A stretch of 47,978 bases of DNA. Source: JACVRM01 sp046262315 (GTDB lineage Bacteria > Actinomycetota > Thermoleophilia > Gaiellales > Gaiellaceae). A program made the translations under genes and the position numbers. The stretch covers positions 1 to 47,978 of the forward strand of contig JBHEMZ010000127.1 in the NCBI GenBank assembly GCA_046262315.1, given 5' to 3'. The notes under the pieces were generated by a model. The model was not told the DNA's origin and did no database searches. It saw only the letters and a list, made by a program, of their open reading frames with translations. Positions 1 through 7,105 of the stretch are shown here, piece by piece. The first letter of the stretch is position 1; every line of letters begins with the position of its first letter.

Positions 1-180
1 ATCGAGCACGGCTCCGGCCTCGGCCGCGAACGCTGGGTCGTGGAAGGCACGATCAGCCACCTGCACAACAAGCGCCGCCTGCTCGTCCGCACCGACCGCT
101 CGGCCACGACCCACGACGCGCTGCTCAGCCTCGCCGCCTGCTTGCTCTCCTACGGCCATCTCCAGCACTCATTCTGTTAG
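1..180 (+). pseudogene. 3' end of an IS5/IS1182-type DDE transposase (partial, cut by window edge)
   Basis: Frame 1 is open from the first base to the TAG at 178-180 and gives 59 residues. It contains RERWVVEGTISHLHN followed by a basic stretch, the usual C-terminal signature of IS5-superfamily transposases, where the Glu after the two Val is the last residue of the DDE triad. The rest of the gene lies to the left of the window, so whether the copy is complete cannot be judged. A strong hairpin follows at 219-249. Family assignment is from motif recognition; exact IS group is uncertain. Confidence 0.75.
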
Positions 181-218
181 AGCTTCTAAGCGCTCGGATC
201 CGTGCACACGGTGACGGG

Positions 219-249
219 CTGGAGGGGCGGGCGTCTGCCGCCCCTCCAG
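219..249. terminator. Strong hairpin between transposase end and collagen-like gene end
   Basis: Arms CTGGAGGGGCGG (219-230) and CCGCCCCTCCAG (238-249) pair perfectly over 12 bp around a 7-nt loop. The hairpin sits between two converging gene ends, so it could stop transcription from both sides. There is no T-run on either side. Confidence 0.6.
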
Positions 250-258
250 TGAATCGGG

Positions 259-968
259 CTACGTCCCGTTGAGCTTCGCGACCTGAATCGCGGTAATGCT
301 GCGCGCGAGCCAGTTGCCGCTGGGTGAATTCGTCCGGCAGACGACACTTGCCGTTCCCGCGGCCGCTAGTGTCGCGGCGCCCGTGAGGGTGGCGACGGCA
401 CGATCGTCGTTGGCCGTAGCGCCCATGTCGAGCCCATCGTCGAACAGGTCGTCGATCGTGGTCGTACCGAGCAAGAGCGAGCAGCTGACGGCGCGCACCG
501 CCGCATCATTGTTGTTCGCGACGACCTTGGCTGTGACCACGAATGTCCCGGCGGCAAGATTCACGGTCTGGACGGTCTGATCGGTGTTGGCAACGAACGC
601 GAGGATGTTGTGCCGCTCTGCGCTGAGAACGCATCACTCGGGCCGCGCGGGCCTGTGGCTCCAGCCGCGCCTGTGGCTCCAGCCGCACCGGCTGGACCCG
701 TTGCACCCGGAGCACCCGCAGGACCCGCAGCACCGCTCGGCACCCCTCAGACCGCGTGGACCGCGAGGTCCACGCGGTCCTCGTCGGCCCTCGGGCCACG
801 GAGAAGCGTTGGTGCGGCCACAGTGGCGGGCGCCGTCGCCCGGCTCGCCTCGCGCTGACCGTTCCCGGCTGCAGTCGCGGTCCCGGCGAGCACCGCCAAC
901 AGCGCGATCGCAACAAGCGCCGTTGCCGGAGACATCGGACGAAGCACGTTTCGAGCGTGTTCCCTCAT
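259..968 (-). pseudogene. Collagen-like (Gly-X-Y) secreted protein, three frameshifts
   Basis: The gene starts at ATG 968 after a good ribosome site (AGGGGAGG). It begins with a signal peptide (MREHARNVLRPMSPATALVA, then a hydrophobic stretch ending TATAAG). Next comes a collagen-like triplet repeat and a C-terminal domain of about 110 residues ending at TAG 259. The reading frame changes three times: near 792 (one base missing), at 741 (one extra G; removing it joins GLRG to PSGAAGPAG in perfect Gly-X-Y phase) and near 600-625 (one base missing). An in-frame TGA at 747-749 belongs to the wrong frame. Correcting three single bases restores one protein of about 235 residues. Either the sequence has indel errors or the gene decayed recently. 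Role unknown; such proteins are usually surface-exposed. Confidence 0.7.
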
Positions 969-1061
969 CTCGGTCCTCCCCTTTCGCGTGAACCCCTGCG
1001 CCATATCCACGAATCGCGATTGTCGTTTGAAGTCAATTCCCAGGACGTGGTGTAACTCGTC

Positions 1062-1199
1062 GATCAGCTCCGACACCTCGGCCTCCATCAGCTGCTGCAC
1101 CAGCCAGCGCAGCGACTCGCGCAGGAAGTCCAGCCCCTCCTCGCCCTCGAGCAGGTAGCTGACGACCTGCTCAGCCGTCATCCTCTTCGTCTCGGCCAT
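1062..1199 (-). mobile_element. IS256/Mutator-type transposase, N-terminal remnant
   Basis: ATG 1199 follows the ribosome site AAAGGAG and starts a 46-residue stretch (MTAEQVVSYLLEGEEGLDFL, then RESLRW, QQLMEAEVSELI) typical of the very N-terminus of IS256-family (Mutator-type) transposases. After SELI the similarity stops. The frame stays open through the upstream region of the collagen-like gene and into its signal peptide. No catalytic DDE residues remain. This is a 5' scrap of an insertion sequence whose break point lies close to 1062. No terminal inverted repeat was identified. Confidence 0.75.
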
Positions 1200-1339
1200 C
1201 GTGGTGCTCCTTTCGTCGATCCCTGGCAGGAACCGACGAGTTTGAGCGCCGCGGTGGCCGGACCTTCATCCGGCTCCGTCCGATGCGCTCCTACACCACG
1301 CTATGGGACGCGACCTCGTTTGAAGCGGCGCGCGCCCGG

Positions 1340-1345
1340 TAGCGT
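1340..1345 (+). promoter_or_regulatory. -10 hexamer TAGCGT, leaderless start of the M29 gene
   Basis: TAGCGT ends 8 nt before GTG 1354 and no ribosome site is present. The arrangement recurs at many genes in this window. Confidence 0.45.
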
Positions 1346-1353
1346 TCAACGCC

Positions 1354-2325
1354 GTGCGAGCTCCGGCGGAGCGACGGGGACATCCGGGCTGGTGCGTCAA
1401 CCTCGTCGAGGCGGCGCGCCTCAAGCCGGGCGAGACGGTGCTCGTCGTCGTGGACGAGCCGCTGCTCGAGGAGGGCGCGCAGCTCGCGGCCGCTGTGCAG
1501 GACGCCGGGGGCACGCCGCGGCTCGAGCTCTGGGCCGGCGAGCGCCCGCTCGCGCATGCACCCCCCGCGGTGCTCGAGGCAGCGGAGGGCTCCTCGCTCG
1601 CGTACTTCATGGCGGAGCGGCCGCTCCCCGAGGAGGTCGAGGCCCGTTTCGAGCTGATGGAGCGCATCAGCGGACACCGCGGTCGCGAGATCTTCATGGG
1701 CTTCGTGGACGGCGAGCTGCTCCGCGGCGAGCTCTCGAAGCCCCAGCCGGACCTGGTCGAGCAGGCCGAGCGCCTGCTCGAACAGCTTCGGGGCGCGGAG
1801 ACCGTCCGCATTCGCGGCCGGGCGGGAACCGACCTCGAGCTTCGCGTCGCGGGCCGGCCGTGGCTGACCGACGTCGGGCCGCTCGAGGCCGGCGAGACGG
1901 CGAACTTTCCGGGCGGCGAGGTCTATGCGGCGCCGCTGCGAGACGGCGCGGACGGCGTGCTGGTCGCCGACGTGACCGTGCCGTACACGGTCGAGGGGCT
2001 CGTCGACGAGCCTGTCACCCTGCGCTTCGCCGGCGGCTGCGTCACGTCGATCGAAGGGGGCCGCGCGGCGGAGCTGCTACGGCGGCTCGTGGACGAGGCC
2101 GGCGAGGGCGCCAACGTGATCGCCGAGCTCGGCATCGGGCTCAACGCGACCGTAATCCCGCGTGGCCATGTCATGCTCGACGAGAAGGCCGGCAACACCG
2201 CGCACGTCGCGATCGGCCGCAACACCGGTTCATACGGCGGCGACAATGAGGCGAAGATCCACGTGGACTGTGTGTTCTCGCAGCCCACGATCGAGGCGGA
2301 CGGCCGGCCCGTCGAGCTCGGCTAG
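1354..2325 (+). CDS. M29-family (thermophilic type) metallo-aminopeptidase
   Basis: This 323-residue cytosolic protein is assigned to the M29 aminopeptidases (AmpS/AmpT/PepS), which remove N-terminal residues from peptides using a two-metal centre. The expected ligand motifs are present in order: FPGGEVYAAP (first Glu), NVIAELGIGLN (second Glu), EKAGNTAHVAIG (His) and KIHVDCVF (His and Asp). The length is shorter than classical M29 enzymes (about 370-410), with the shortening at the N-terminus. GTG 1354 is chosen because a -10-like TAGCGT lies just upstream. The gene converges with the subtilase gene; the two stop codons share CTAG at 2322-2325. Substrate is not predictable. Confidence 0.85.
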   Translation: MRAPAERRGHPGWCVNLVEAARLKPGETVLVVVDEPLLEEGAQLAAAVQDAGGTPRLELWAGERPLAHAPPAVLEAAEGSSLAYFMAERPLPEEVEARFELMERISGHRGREIFMGFVDGELLRGELSKPQPDLVEQAERLLEQLRGAETVRIRGRAGTDLELRVAGRPWLTDVGPLEAGETANFPGGEVYAAPLRDGADGVLVADVTVPYTVEGLVDEPVTLRFAGGCVTSIEGGRAAELLRRLVDEAGEGANVIAELGIGLNATVIPRGHVMLDEKAGNTAHVAIGRNTGSYGGDNEAKIHVDCVFSQPTIEADGRPVELG

Positions 2326-4919
2326 CGGCGAACGACGCGCGTCGCGCGCGAGGCGATCGACGTGCGAGCGCCGCCCGCGAGGGGGCGGTTGTCGGCGAAG
2401 ACGCGGACGCGCATCGTGCGTCCCGCGTCGGCGCGGCGCAGCAGATAGGTCCGTCCGTGTGCCGGCAGCGGAATGCAGCGCTCTCCGCGCCGGTTGCAGC
2501 GCGACCAGCGCCACGTAAAGCGGAGCGGCGGCGTGGCGAGCCAGCGGCCTGCCGTGGCACGGAAGCGCCTGCCCACGAGAGGCCGCCCCGAGATCCGAGG
2601 CCGCGCGGTCGGGTGCGGAGCGAGCGCCTCGACGAGCGGGGCGGCCGAGACCGCCTCCGTGGAGCCGCCACCGTTCGTTGCGATCACGGCGACGCCGACC
2701 CGAGAGCCCGCGTCCGCAGGCCGCAGCACGTAGGCGGTCTGTGTCGCGCCGGGAATGTCGTTACACGCAGTCACGGCGCGGTTGCACCGGCGCCACTGGA
2801 AGGCGTATGCCAGCGGCAGCGCGCTGCGCCACTCGCCCGACTGGGCCTGGAGCGTGTGCCCCACCTCGGTGCGGCCCGAGACAAGCGGCGCAGCCGTGTT
2901 CGCCGGCGGCAGGGCGGCAATCGCGAGCGTCGGAGAGGTCGTCGCGGAGACCGACCCCGCCGCGTTCGTGGCCGTGACGACGACGCGCAGCGTCGCGCCG
3001 ATGTCCGCCACCGTGGTCGTGTACGTCGTTCCGGTCGCGCCGGCGATCCCCGCGCACGCGCCGCCCGCTGTATCGCAGCGCACCCACTGGAACGCGTACG
3101 TCATCGGGGTGCCGCCCGACCAGCGGCCGGCGGAGGTCGTTAGCGCCTGCCCCTCGCGCGGCTCCCCGGAGATCGACGGCGCGCCGTCGTTCGCCGGCGG
3201 GCTCGTGACGATCCCCGAGATGTCTACGAAGTAGCCGCCGGCGCCGGCGGCCGACTTCACGCGCAGGGTGTATGCGCCTGTCACGGCGGGGGTGATGCTC
3301 AGGTCTGCCTGACGGCCGGCTCCGGCGGCGTTCGCGACCTCGCTCCCCGCCGGGTCGAACAGCGAAAGGTCTACGTCGAGGCCCGTCCCGCCCGGAGCGA
3401 TCGCCGTGATCGCGAGCGGGAAGTCCGTCCCGGTGACCACGAGCCGGTGGTCAGCCTGCGCGCCGGCGCCCGGGAGCGAGCCGTGCCTGAGGTCGTGCCC
3501 GGGGACGGGCGGCGGACTCGCAAGCGGAACGCCGGCGGCAGCGATCGCCGCGTACGCGTCCAGGCGCCCCGCGCCGTAGTCCACGTCCGCGCCGCGCGAG
3601 GTCGGGTCGGCGTTGTCAGCACCGCGCCCCCAGTCCAACGCCGTTGCCATCAGCAGGCCCTTGAGCTGCTGCCCGGTGAGGCCGACGTTCGCGTCGAGCA
3701 TCAACGCGCCGACGCCCGCCGCAAACGGCGCCGCCATGCTCGTTCCGCTGCGCACGGAGTAGGGATCGGTCGGGATGCATGGACCGGCGGGCGGCATGCA
3801 CGTCGACTTGATGTTCACGCCCGGCGCGACGAGGTCCGGCTTCACGCGGTTGTCATAGGTGGGGCCGCGGCTCGAGAAGCTGGCGAGCCGGAAGCCGCCC
3901 TCCCCCGTGTCCGCCATGGCGCCGACGGTCAGCGCGCCCGCGGCGAGCGCCGGACTGCCGATCGTGCAGAAGCCCGGGCCGCTGTTCCCCGCCGCCACGG
4001 TCACGAGTACGCCGCGAGCCGCGATGCGGTTGACGGCGTCCGTGAGCGAGTCCTTGCCCGCGCAGGGCGAGCCTGCCTGCAAGGACAGGTTGACGATGTC
4101 GATGCTGTCGGCATCGATGTTCTTCTCGACCCACTCGATGCCGGCGATCACGTCCGACGAGCTCCCCTTTTGGTTCTTGTCGAGCACCTTGACGGCGACG
4201 ATCGCCGCGCCGGGAGCGACGCCGCGATAGAGAGCGTTCGCCTGACCGGTCCCTGCGAGGATGCCCGCGACGTGGGTGCCGTGTCCGTTGTCGTCGAACG
4301 GCGCCAGCGCCCCGGGCTTGGTGACGGAGTCGTGCCAGTCGATCACCTTCCCGGGCGGTAGGTCGGGATGCGTCGTGTCGATCCCCGAGTCCACGACCGC
4401 GACGACTACATCGCTGTTCGAGAATGAGGCCGGATTGCCGTCGCGGTCGCCGTCGAGCCACGGGAGGTCGAGCCGGGCCTTCGAGACTCCGAACGCGGCC
4501 TGTGCCTTGTCGTTCACCCCATGCACGACGGCGTCGGCCTCGACGCGGGTGACGGCGGGATCGCGCGCGAGCGTCTCCACCTGCGCGCGCGTGAGGCGGG
4601 TGGCGAAGGCCGGCACGATCGAGAAACGCTGGACGGGGGGAAAGTCGCCGACGCCGTCCTCGAGCGCGGCTACTCGGGCGCGCGTGGCCGGACGAACGAG
4701 CCGCACGATCACGGGCACCCGCTCCGCCACGCCGGCGCGCGTTAATCGCGCCTCGAGGTCGTCGAAGACCCCGTCACCATCGCGGTCTGCAGCGGGCGGG
4801 GGCGCGTGGAGCAGGCCGCCGGCGACCGGCGGCGAGGCCACGGCAAGCGCAGCGAGCGCAACTGCGAGCGCGCAGAGGAGGGCAAGCCGACGCCCGGATG
4901 TCACTCCTCGCAGCACCAC
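2322..4919 (-). CDS. Secreted subtilisin-like (S8) serine protease with three C-terminal repeat modules
   Basis: The 865-residue protein begins with a signal peptide (residues about 1-34). An EF-hand-like calcium loop DRDGDGVFDDLE follows near 45-56, then an I9-type propeptide. The catalytic domain has Asp177 (VVDSGID), His213 (GHGTHVAG), Asn312 (AAGNSG) and Ser394 (GTSMAAP), so the active site is complete. After about residue 470 there is a pre-peptidase-like beta domain, then three modules of about 95 residues from about 580 to the end. Each carries GxW, a YxFQWxRC-like core and a Dx(G)xxxRV motif. Such modules are frequent on exported proteins of Thermoleophilia. The start GTG 4919 follows GAGGAAGG. 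It probably degrades protein outside the cell or at the wall. Confidence 0.9.
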   Translation of the reverse strand: MVLRGVTSGRRLALLCALAVALAALAVASPPVAGGLLHAPPPAADRDGDGVFDDLEARLTRAGVAERVPVIVRLVRPATRARVAALEDGVGDFPPVQRFSIVPAFATRLTRAQVETLARDPAVTRVEADAVVHGVNDKAQAAFGVSKARLDLPWLDGDRDGNPASFSNSDVVVAVVDSGIDTTHPDLPPGKVIDWHDSVTKPGALAPFDDNGHGTHVAGILAGTGQANALYRGVAPGAAIVAVKVLDKNQKGSSSDVIAGIEWVEKNIDADSIDIVNLSLQAGSPCAGKDSLTDAVNRIAARGVLVTVAAGNSGPGFCTIGSPALAAGALTVGAMADTGEGGFRLASFSSRGPTYDNRVKPDLVAPGVNIKSTCMPPAGPCIPTDPYSVRSGTSMAAPFAAGVGALMLDANVGLTGQQLKGLLMATALDWGRGADNADPTSRGADVDYGAGRLDAYAAIAAAGVPLASPPPVPGHDLRHGSLPGAGAQADHRLVVTGTDFPLAITAIAPGGTGLDVDLSLFDPAGSEVANAAGAGRQADLSITPAVTGAYTLRVKSAAGAGGYFVDISGIVTSPPANDGAPSISGEPREGQALTTSAGRWSGGTPMTYAFQWVRCDTAGGACAGIAGATGTTYTTTVADIGATLRVVVTATNAAGSVSATTSPTLAIAALPPANTAAPLVSGRTEVGHTLQAQSGEWRSALPLAYAFQWRRCNRAVTACNDIPGATQTAYVLRPADAGSRVGVAVIATNGGGSTEAVSAAPLVEALAPHPTARPRISGRPLVGRRFRATAGRWLATPPLRFTWRWSRCNRRGERCIPLPAHGRTYLLRRADAGRTMRVRVFADNRPLAGGARTSIASRATRVVRR

Positions 4920-5082
4920 CCTTCCTCAGAGACCCCCGTCGCACCTTACCACCGTTCTCGCGAGCCGCCCATCGACTTTTGCGGCTCAGAGCCACTTGCT
5001 CGAGCGGTGGCCCGCGGCTCCAACCGACGACCGCGGAATCCCTGTCCCCGCTTACCGCGCCGGAGCGCGCCCGACCGCTGGC

Positions 5083-5088
5083 TACCAT
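5083..5088 (+). promoter_or_regulatory. -10 hexamer TACCAT, leaderless start of the M50 protease
   Basis: TACCAT ends 6 nt before GTG 5095. It supports that GTG over the out-of-frame ATG at 5087. Confidence 0.5.
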
Positions 5089-5094
5089 GAGCGT

Positions 5095-6015
5095 GTGAGC
5101 CGGCTCACGGACGACCCCCGCGAAGGCGGGCGGGAGGAGTCGCGCGACGAGGACTGGCTCCCGGCGCGCCGAGACGCCTTTTCCTCGCGGACCGCCACGG
5201 ACGGCGAGGACTGGCAGCTTCGCGACTACGAGCCGATCCAGCCTCGCGGCCGCGACTGGCGCCGCCTCGCACGCACGCTCGCGGCGCCGTTCATCGCACT
5301 GGCCCTACTCGTGTGGAAGCTGAAGGCGCTCGTCTTCGTCGTCTTCAAGTTCAAGATCTTCACGACAGCCGCAACGATGCTCGTCTCGATCGCCGCCTAC
5401 GCGCTGCTCTGGCCGTGGCAGTTTGCAGTGGGGCTAGTGCTGCTGCTGCTCGTCCACGAGCTCGGGCACGTGCTCGAGGCGCGCCGCCAGGGCCTGCCGA
5501 CGAGCGCCCCCATGTTCATCCCGTTCATGGGCGCGCTGATCACGATGAAGCAGCTCCCGGAGAACGCGTGGCGCGAGGCCCAGGTGGCGCTCGCGGGACC
5601 GATCGTCGGGAGCCTGGGCGCGGCTGCGTGCTGGGCACTCGGCGCTGCGCTCGACTCGGATCTGCTGGTCGCGCTCGCGTTCGTCGGCTTCCTGCTGAAC
5701 CTCTTCAATCTGCTGCCGATCGTGCCGCTCGACGGAGGCCGCGCAGTGGCGGCGCTCCACCCCGCCGTCTGGCTGCTCGGGTTCGCGGCACTCGTCGTCC
5801 TGCTCTTCATCTCGCCGAACCCGATCCTCATCCTCGTGCTCATCATCGGTGGCATGGAGCTCCTGAACCGCTGGCAGGCACGCAAGTCGCCCGAGGCGAA
5901 GGCGTACTACCGCGTGACGGCGGGGCAGCGGGTGGCCGTCGCCGTCGTCTACGTCGGCCTGGCGGTTGCGCTCGGCGTCGCCGCCGACCTGTCGCACCTC
6001 GAAAAGGATGTCTAG
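5095..6015 (+). CDS. M50 site-2-type intramembrane metalloprotease
   Basis: The 306-residue membrane protein has a charged cytosolic N-terminus of about 60 residues, then hydrophobic segments. HELGH starts at residue 121 and supplies two zinc His and the catalytic Glu. NLLPIVPLDGG, with Asp213, supplies the third zinc ligand. The spacing is normal for the M50B group that cuts membrane-spanning substrates, often anti-sigma factors or signal peptide remnants. There is no PDZ domain. GTG 5095 is chosen because of the TACCAT box; ATG 5087 is in another frame and stops after three codons. It is divergent from the subtilase gene, with no partner that identifies its substrate. Confidence 0.85.
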   Translation: MSRLTDDPREGGREESRDEDWLPARRDAFSSRTATDGEDWQLRDYEPIQPRGRDWRRLARTLAAPFIALALLVWKLKALVFVVFKFKIFTTAATMLVSIAAYALLWPWQFAVGLVLLLLVHELGHVLEARRQGLPTSAPMFIPFMGALITMKQLPENAWREAQVALAGPIVGSLGAAACWALGAALDSDLLVALAFVGFLLNLFNLLPIVPLDGGRAVAALHPAVWLLGFAALVVLLFISPNPILILVLIIGGMELLNRWQARKSPEAKAYYRVTAGQRVAVAVVYVGLAVALGVAADLSHLEKDV

Positions 6016-6086
6016 AACTCGCCTCAGAAAGACGCCTCGTCGACGGGGCACGCTGGCCGAGTGCGAGGCAAGGACGCAGGGAGCGT

Positions 6087-6103
6087 CAATAGCAGCGCTA
6101 TTG
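6087..6103. repeat. Short hairpin upstream of the LOG-family gene
   Basis: CAATAGC (6087-6093) and GCTATTG (6097-6103) form a perfect 7-bp hairpin with a 3-nt loop, relatively AT-rich for this region. It could end the M50 transcript or bind a regulator of the next gene. Confidence 0.35.
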
Positions 6104-6153
6104 GCGCGCCTGAGGACGCCGCATCGCGCCGGCCAGCGTGTTCCGTCGACTCC

Positions 6154-6897
6154 GTGCTCATTTTGAGCCGAGTTCCTCGCGCGGCGGCGACGCCCTCCTT
6201 GGTAGACGACCGGCGGCTGCTGGAGCGCGAGGACGGGGCTCTCGAGCCGACCCTGCGCGCGATCGCCGAGGAGTTCCGGGCCGGTTTTGAGGCGGTTGAC
6301 CGCATCGGGCGGCCAGGCGTGACGGTGTTCGGCTCGGCGCGCATCCGCGAGGGGCATCCCGCGTACGACGCGGCGCGAGTCGTCGGCTCGCTCTTCGCCG
6401 AGGCCGGCTTTGCCGTCGTCACCGGGGGCGGGCCGGGCGTGATGGAGGCCGCGAACCGCGGCGCGCGCGAGGCGGGCGGCGTCTCGGTCGGCTTCAACAT
6501 CGAGCTGCCGCACGAGCAGGCGCCGAACGCCTATCTCGACATCGCGGTTATCTTCCAGCACTTCTATGCGCGCAAGGTGATGCTCGTGAAGCCGTCGGAG
6601 GGCTTCGTGCTCTTCCCCGGCGGGTTCGGCACGCTCGACGAGCTCTTCGAGGGTCTGACGCTCATGCAGACGGGCAAGGTGCACGACTTCCCGGTCGTGC
6701 TCGTCGGCACCTCGTACTGGGCGCCGCTGGTTGCGTGGATCGAGGACACGGTGCTGGCCGAAGGGATGATCTCGCCCGAGGACGAGCGCCTGCTGATCTG
6801 CACGGACGACCCGCATGAGGCAGTCCGGATCGTGCTGGACTGCTACGAGCGCCGCTGCGCCGACGTGATCACGGGGGAACCCCTGGTTCCCCCGTGA
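6154..6897 (+). CDS. LOG-family (TIGR00730) Rossmann protein, possible phosphoribohydrolase
   Basis: The protein carries TGGGPGVMEAANRGA and PGGFGTLDELFE, the two signature motifs of the LOG/lysine-decarboxylase-like family. Characterised members cleave nucleoside 5'-monophosphates such as cytokinin ribotides to base and ribose 5-phosphate; others have unknown substrates. From GTG 6154 it has 247 residues. An alternative GTG at 6061 would add 31 residues rich in Ser and Asn that look like untranslated sequence, so I prefer 6154, with moderate certainty. A perfect hairpin overlaps the stop codon. Its link to the following sel genes is positional only. Confidence 0.8.
   Translation: MLILSRVPRAAATPSLVDDRRLLEREDGALEPTLRAIAEEFRAGFEAVDRIGRPGVTVFGSARIREGHPAYDAARVVGSLFAEAGFAVVTGGGPGVMEAANRGAREAGGVSVGFNIELPHEQAPNAYLDIAVIFQHFYARKVMLVKPSEGFVLFPGGFGTLDELFEGLTLMQTGKVHDFPVVLVGTSYWAPLVAWIEDTVLAEGMISPEDERLLICTDDPHEAVRIVLDCYERRCADVITGEPLVPP
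6871..6895 (+). terminator. Hairpin overlapping the stop of the LOG-family gene
   Basis: ACGGGGGAAC (6871-6880) pairs perfectly with GTTCCCCCGT (6886-6895) around CCCTG. The right arm runs into the TGA stop (6895-6897). A similar hairpin (GGGGAACC / GGTTCCCC) lies at 7055-7074. Confidence 0.55.
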
Positions 6898-6927
6898 ACC
6901 CCCTCCTTGCGGGCGCTGGGGCTAGTT

Positions 6928-7026
6928 CAAACGCTGGCGGAGCCGGCGGCTGGTGGTGTGATTCCACCGGTGCCTGGGTGGTTCGTTCGCCTCCCGCCGG
7001 GGCAAGCCCGGCTCCGGTGGCGCTTG
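6928..7026 (+). ncRNA. Candidate structured RNA between the LOG gene and selA
   Basis: A long outer stem is formed by 6928-6946 with 7008-7026. Its core is GGAGCCGG (6939-6946) with CCGGCTCC (7008-7015), extended outward with two mismatches and two G-U pairs. Inside it lie two separate hairpins. One pairs GGTGG (6952-6956) with CCACC (6964-6968). The other pairs GGGTGG (6976-6981) with CCTCCC (6990-6995), with one T-T mismatch and a TTCGTTCG loop. The layout resembles a three-way junction. GC-rich DNA folds easily, so this is a candidate only; it matches no RNA family that I recognise. Confidence 0.3.
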
Positions 7027-7088
7027 GAGTGGTCTTACCGCTGGCCGCTTCCTTGGGGAACCTCGCGGTTCCCCTCGCCCCCTCCCTC
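6990..7088 (+). repeat. Dispersed repeat, copy A
   Basis: This 99-nt segment resembles the minus strand of 37203-37301. Both begin CCTCCCGCC, then a CAAGCC-containing hairpin and GGCT-CGG, and both end near TTCCCCTCG and CTCCCTC. About 25 of the first 31 bases agree; the middle is diverged. Both copies have the same total length and both lie between genes. It overlaps the candidate RNA and the hairpin at 7055-7074. Confidence 0.45.
7055..7074. terminator. Hairpin shortly upstream of selA
   Basis: GGGGAACC (7055-7062) pairs perfectly with GGTTCCCC (7067-7074) around a TCGC tetraloop, 31 nt before the selA start. It could act as a terminator or as a control hairpin in the selA leader. Confidence 0.4.
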
Positions 7089-7105
7089 GACTACAAATGC
7101 GCGGT

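Noticed and set aside
747..749. In-frame TGA in the collagen-like gene as a selenocysteine codon
   Set aside because: Sec machinery is present, but the alternative frame around it gives perfect Gly-X-Y triplets and one extra base at 741 explains the phase change; no SECIS-like hairpin directly follows.
6061..6153. 31-residue N-terminal extension of the LOG-family protein
   Set aside because: Composition (Ser/Asn-rich, low coding bias) and the hairpin at 6087-6103 suggest untranslated DNA; family members start near GTG 6154.
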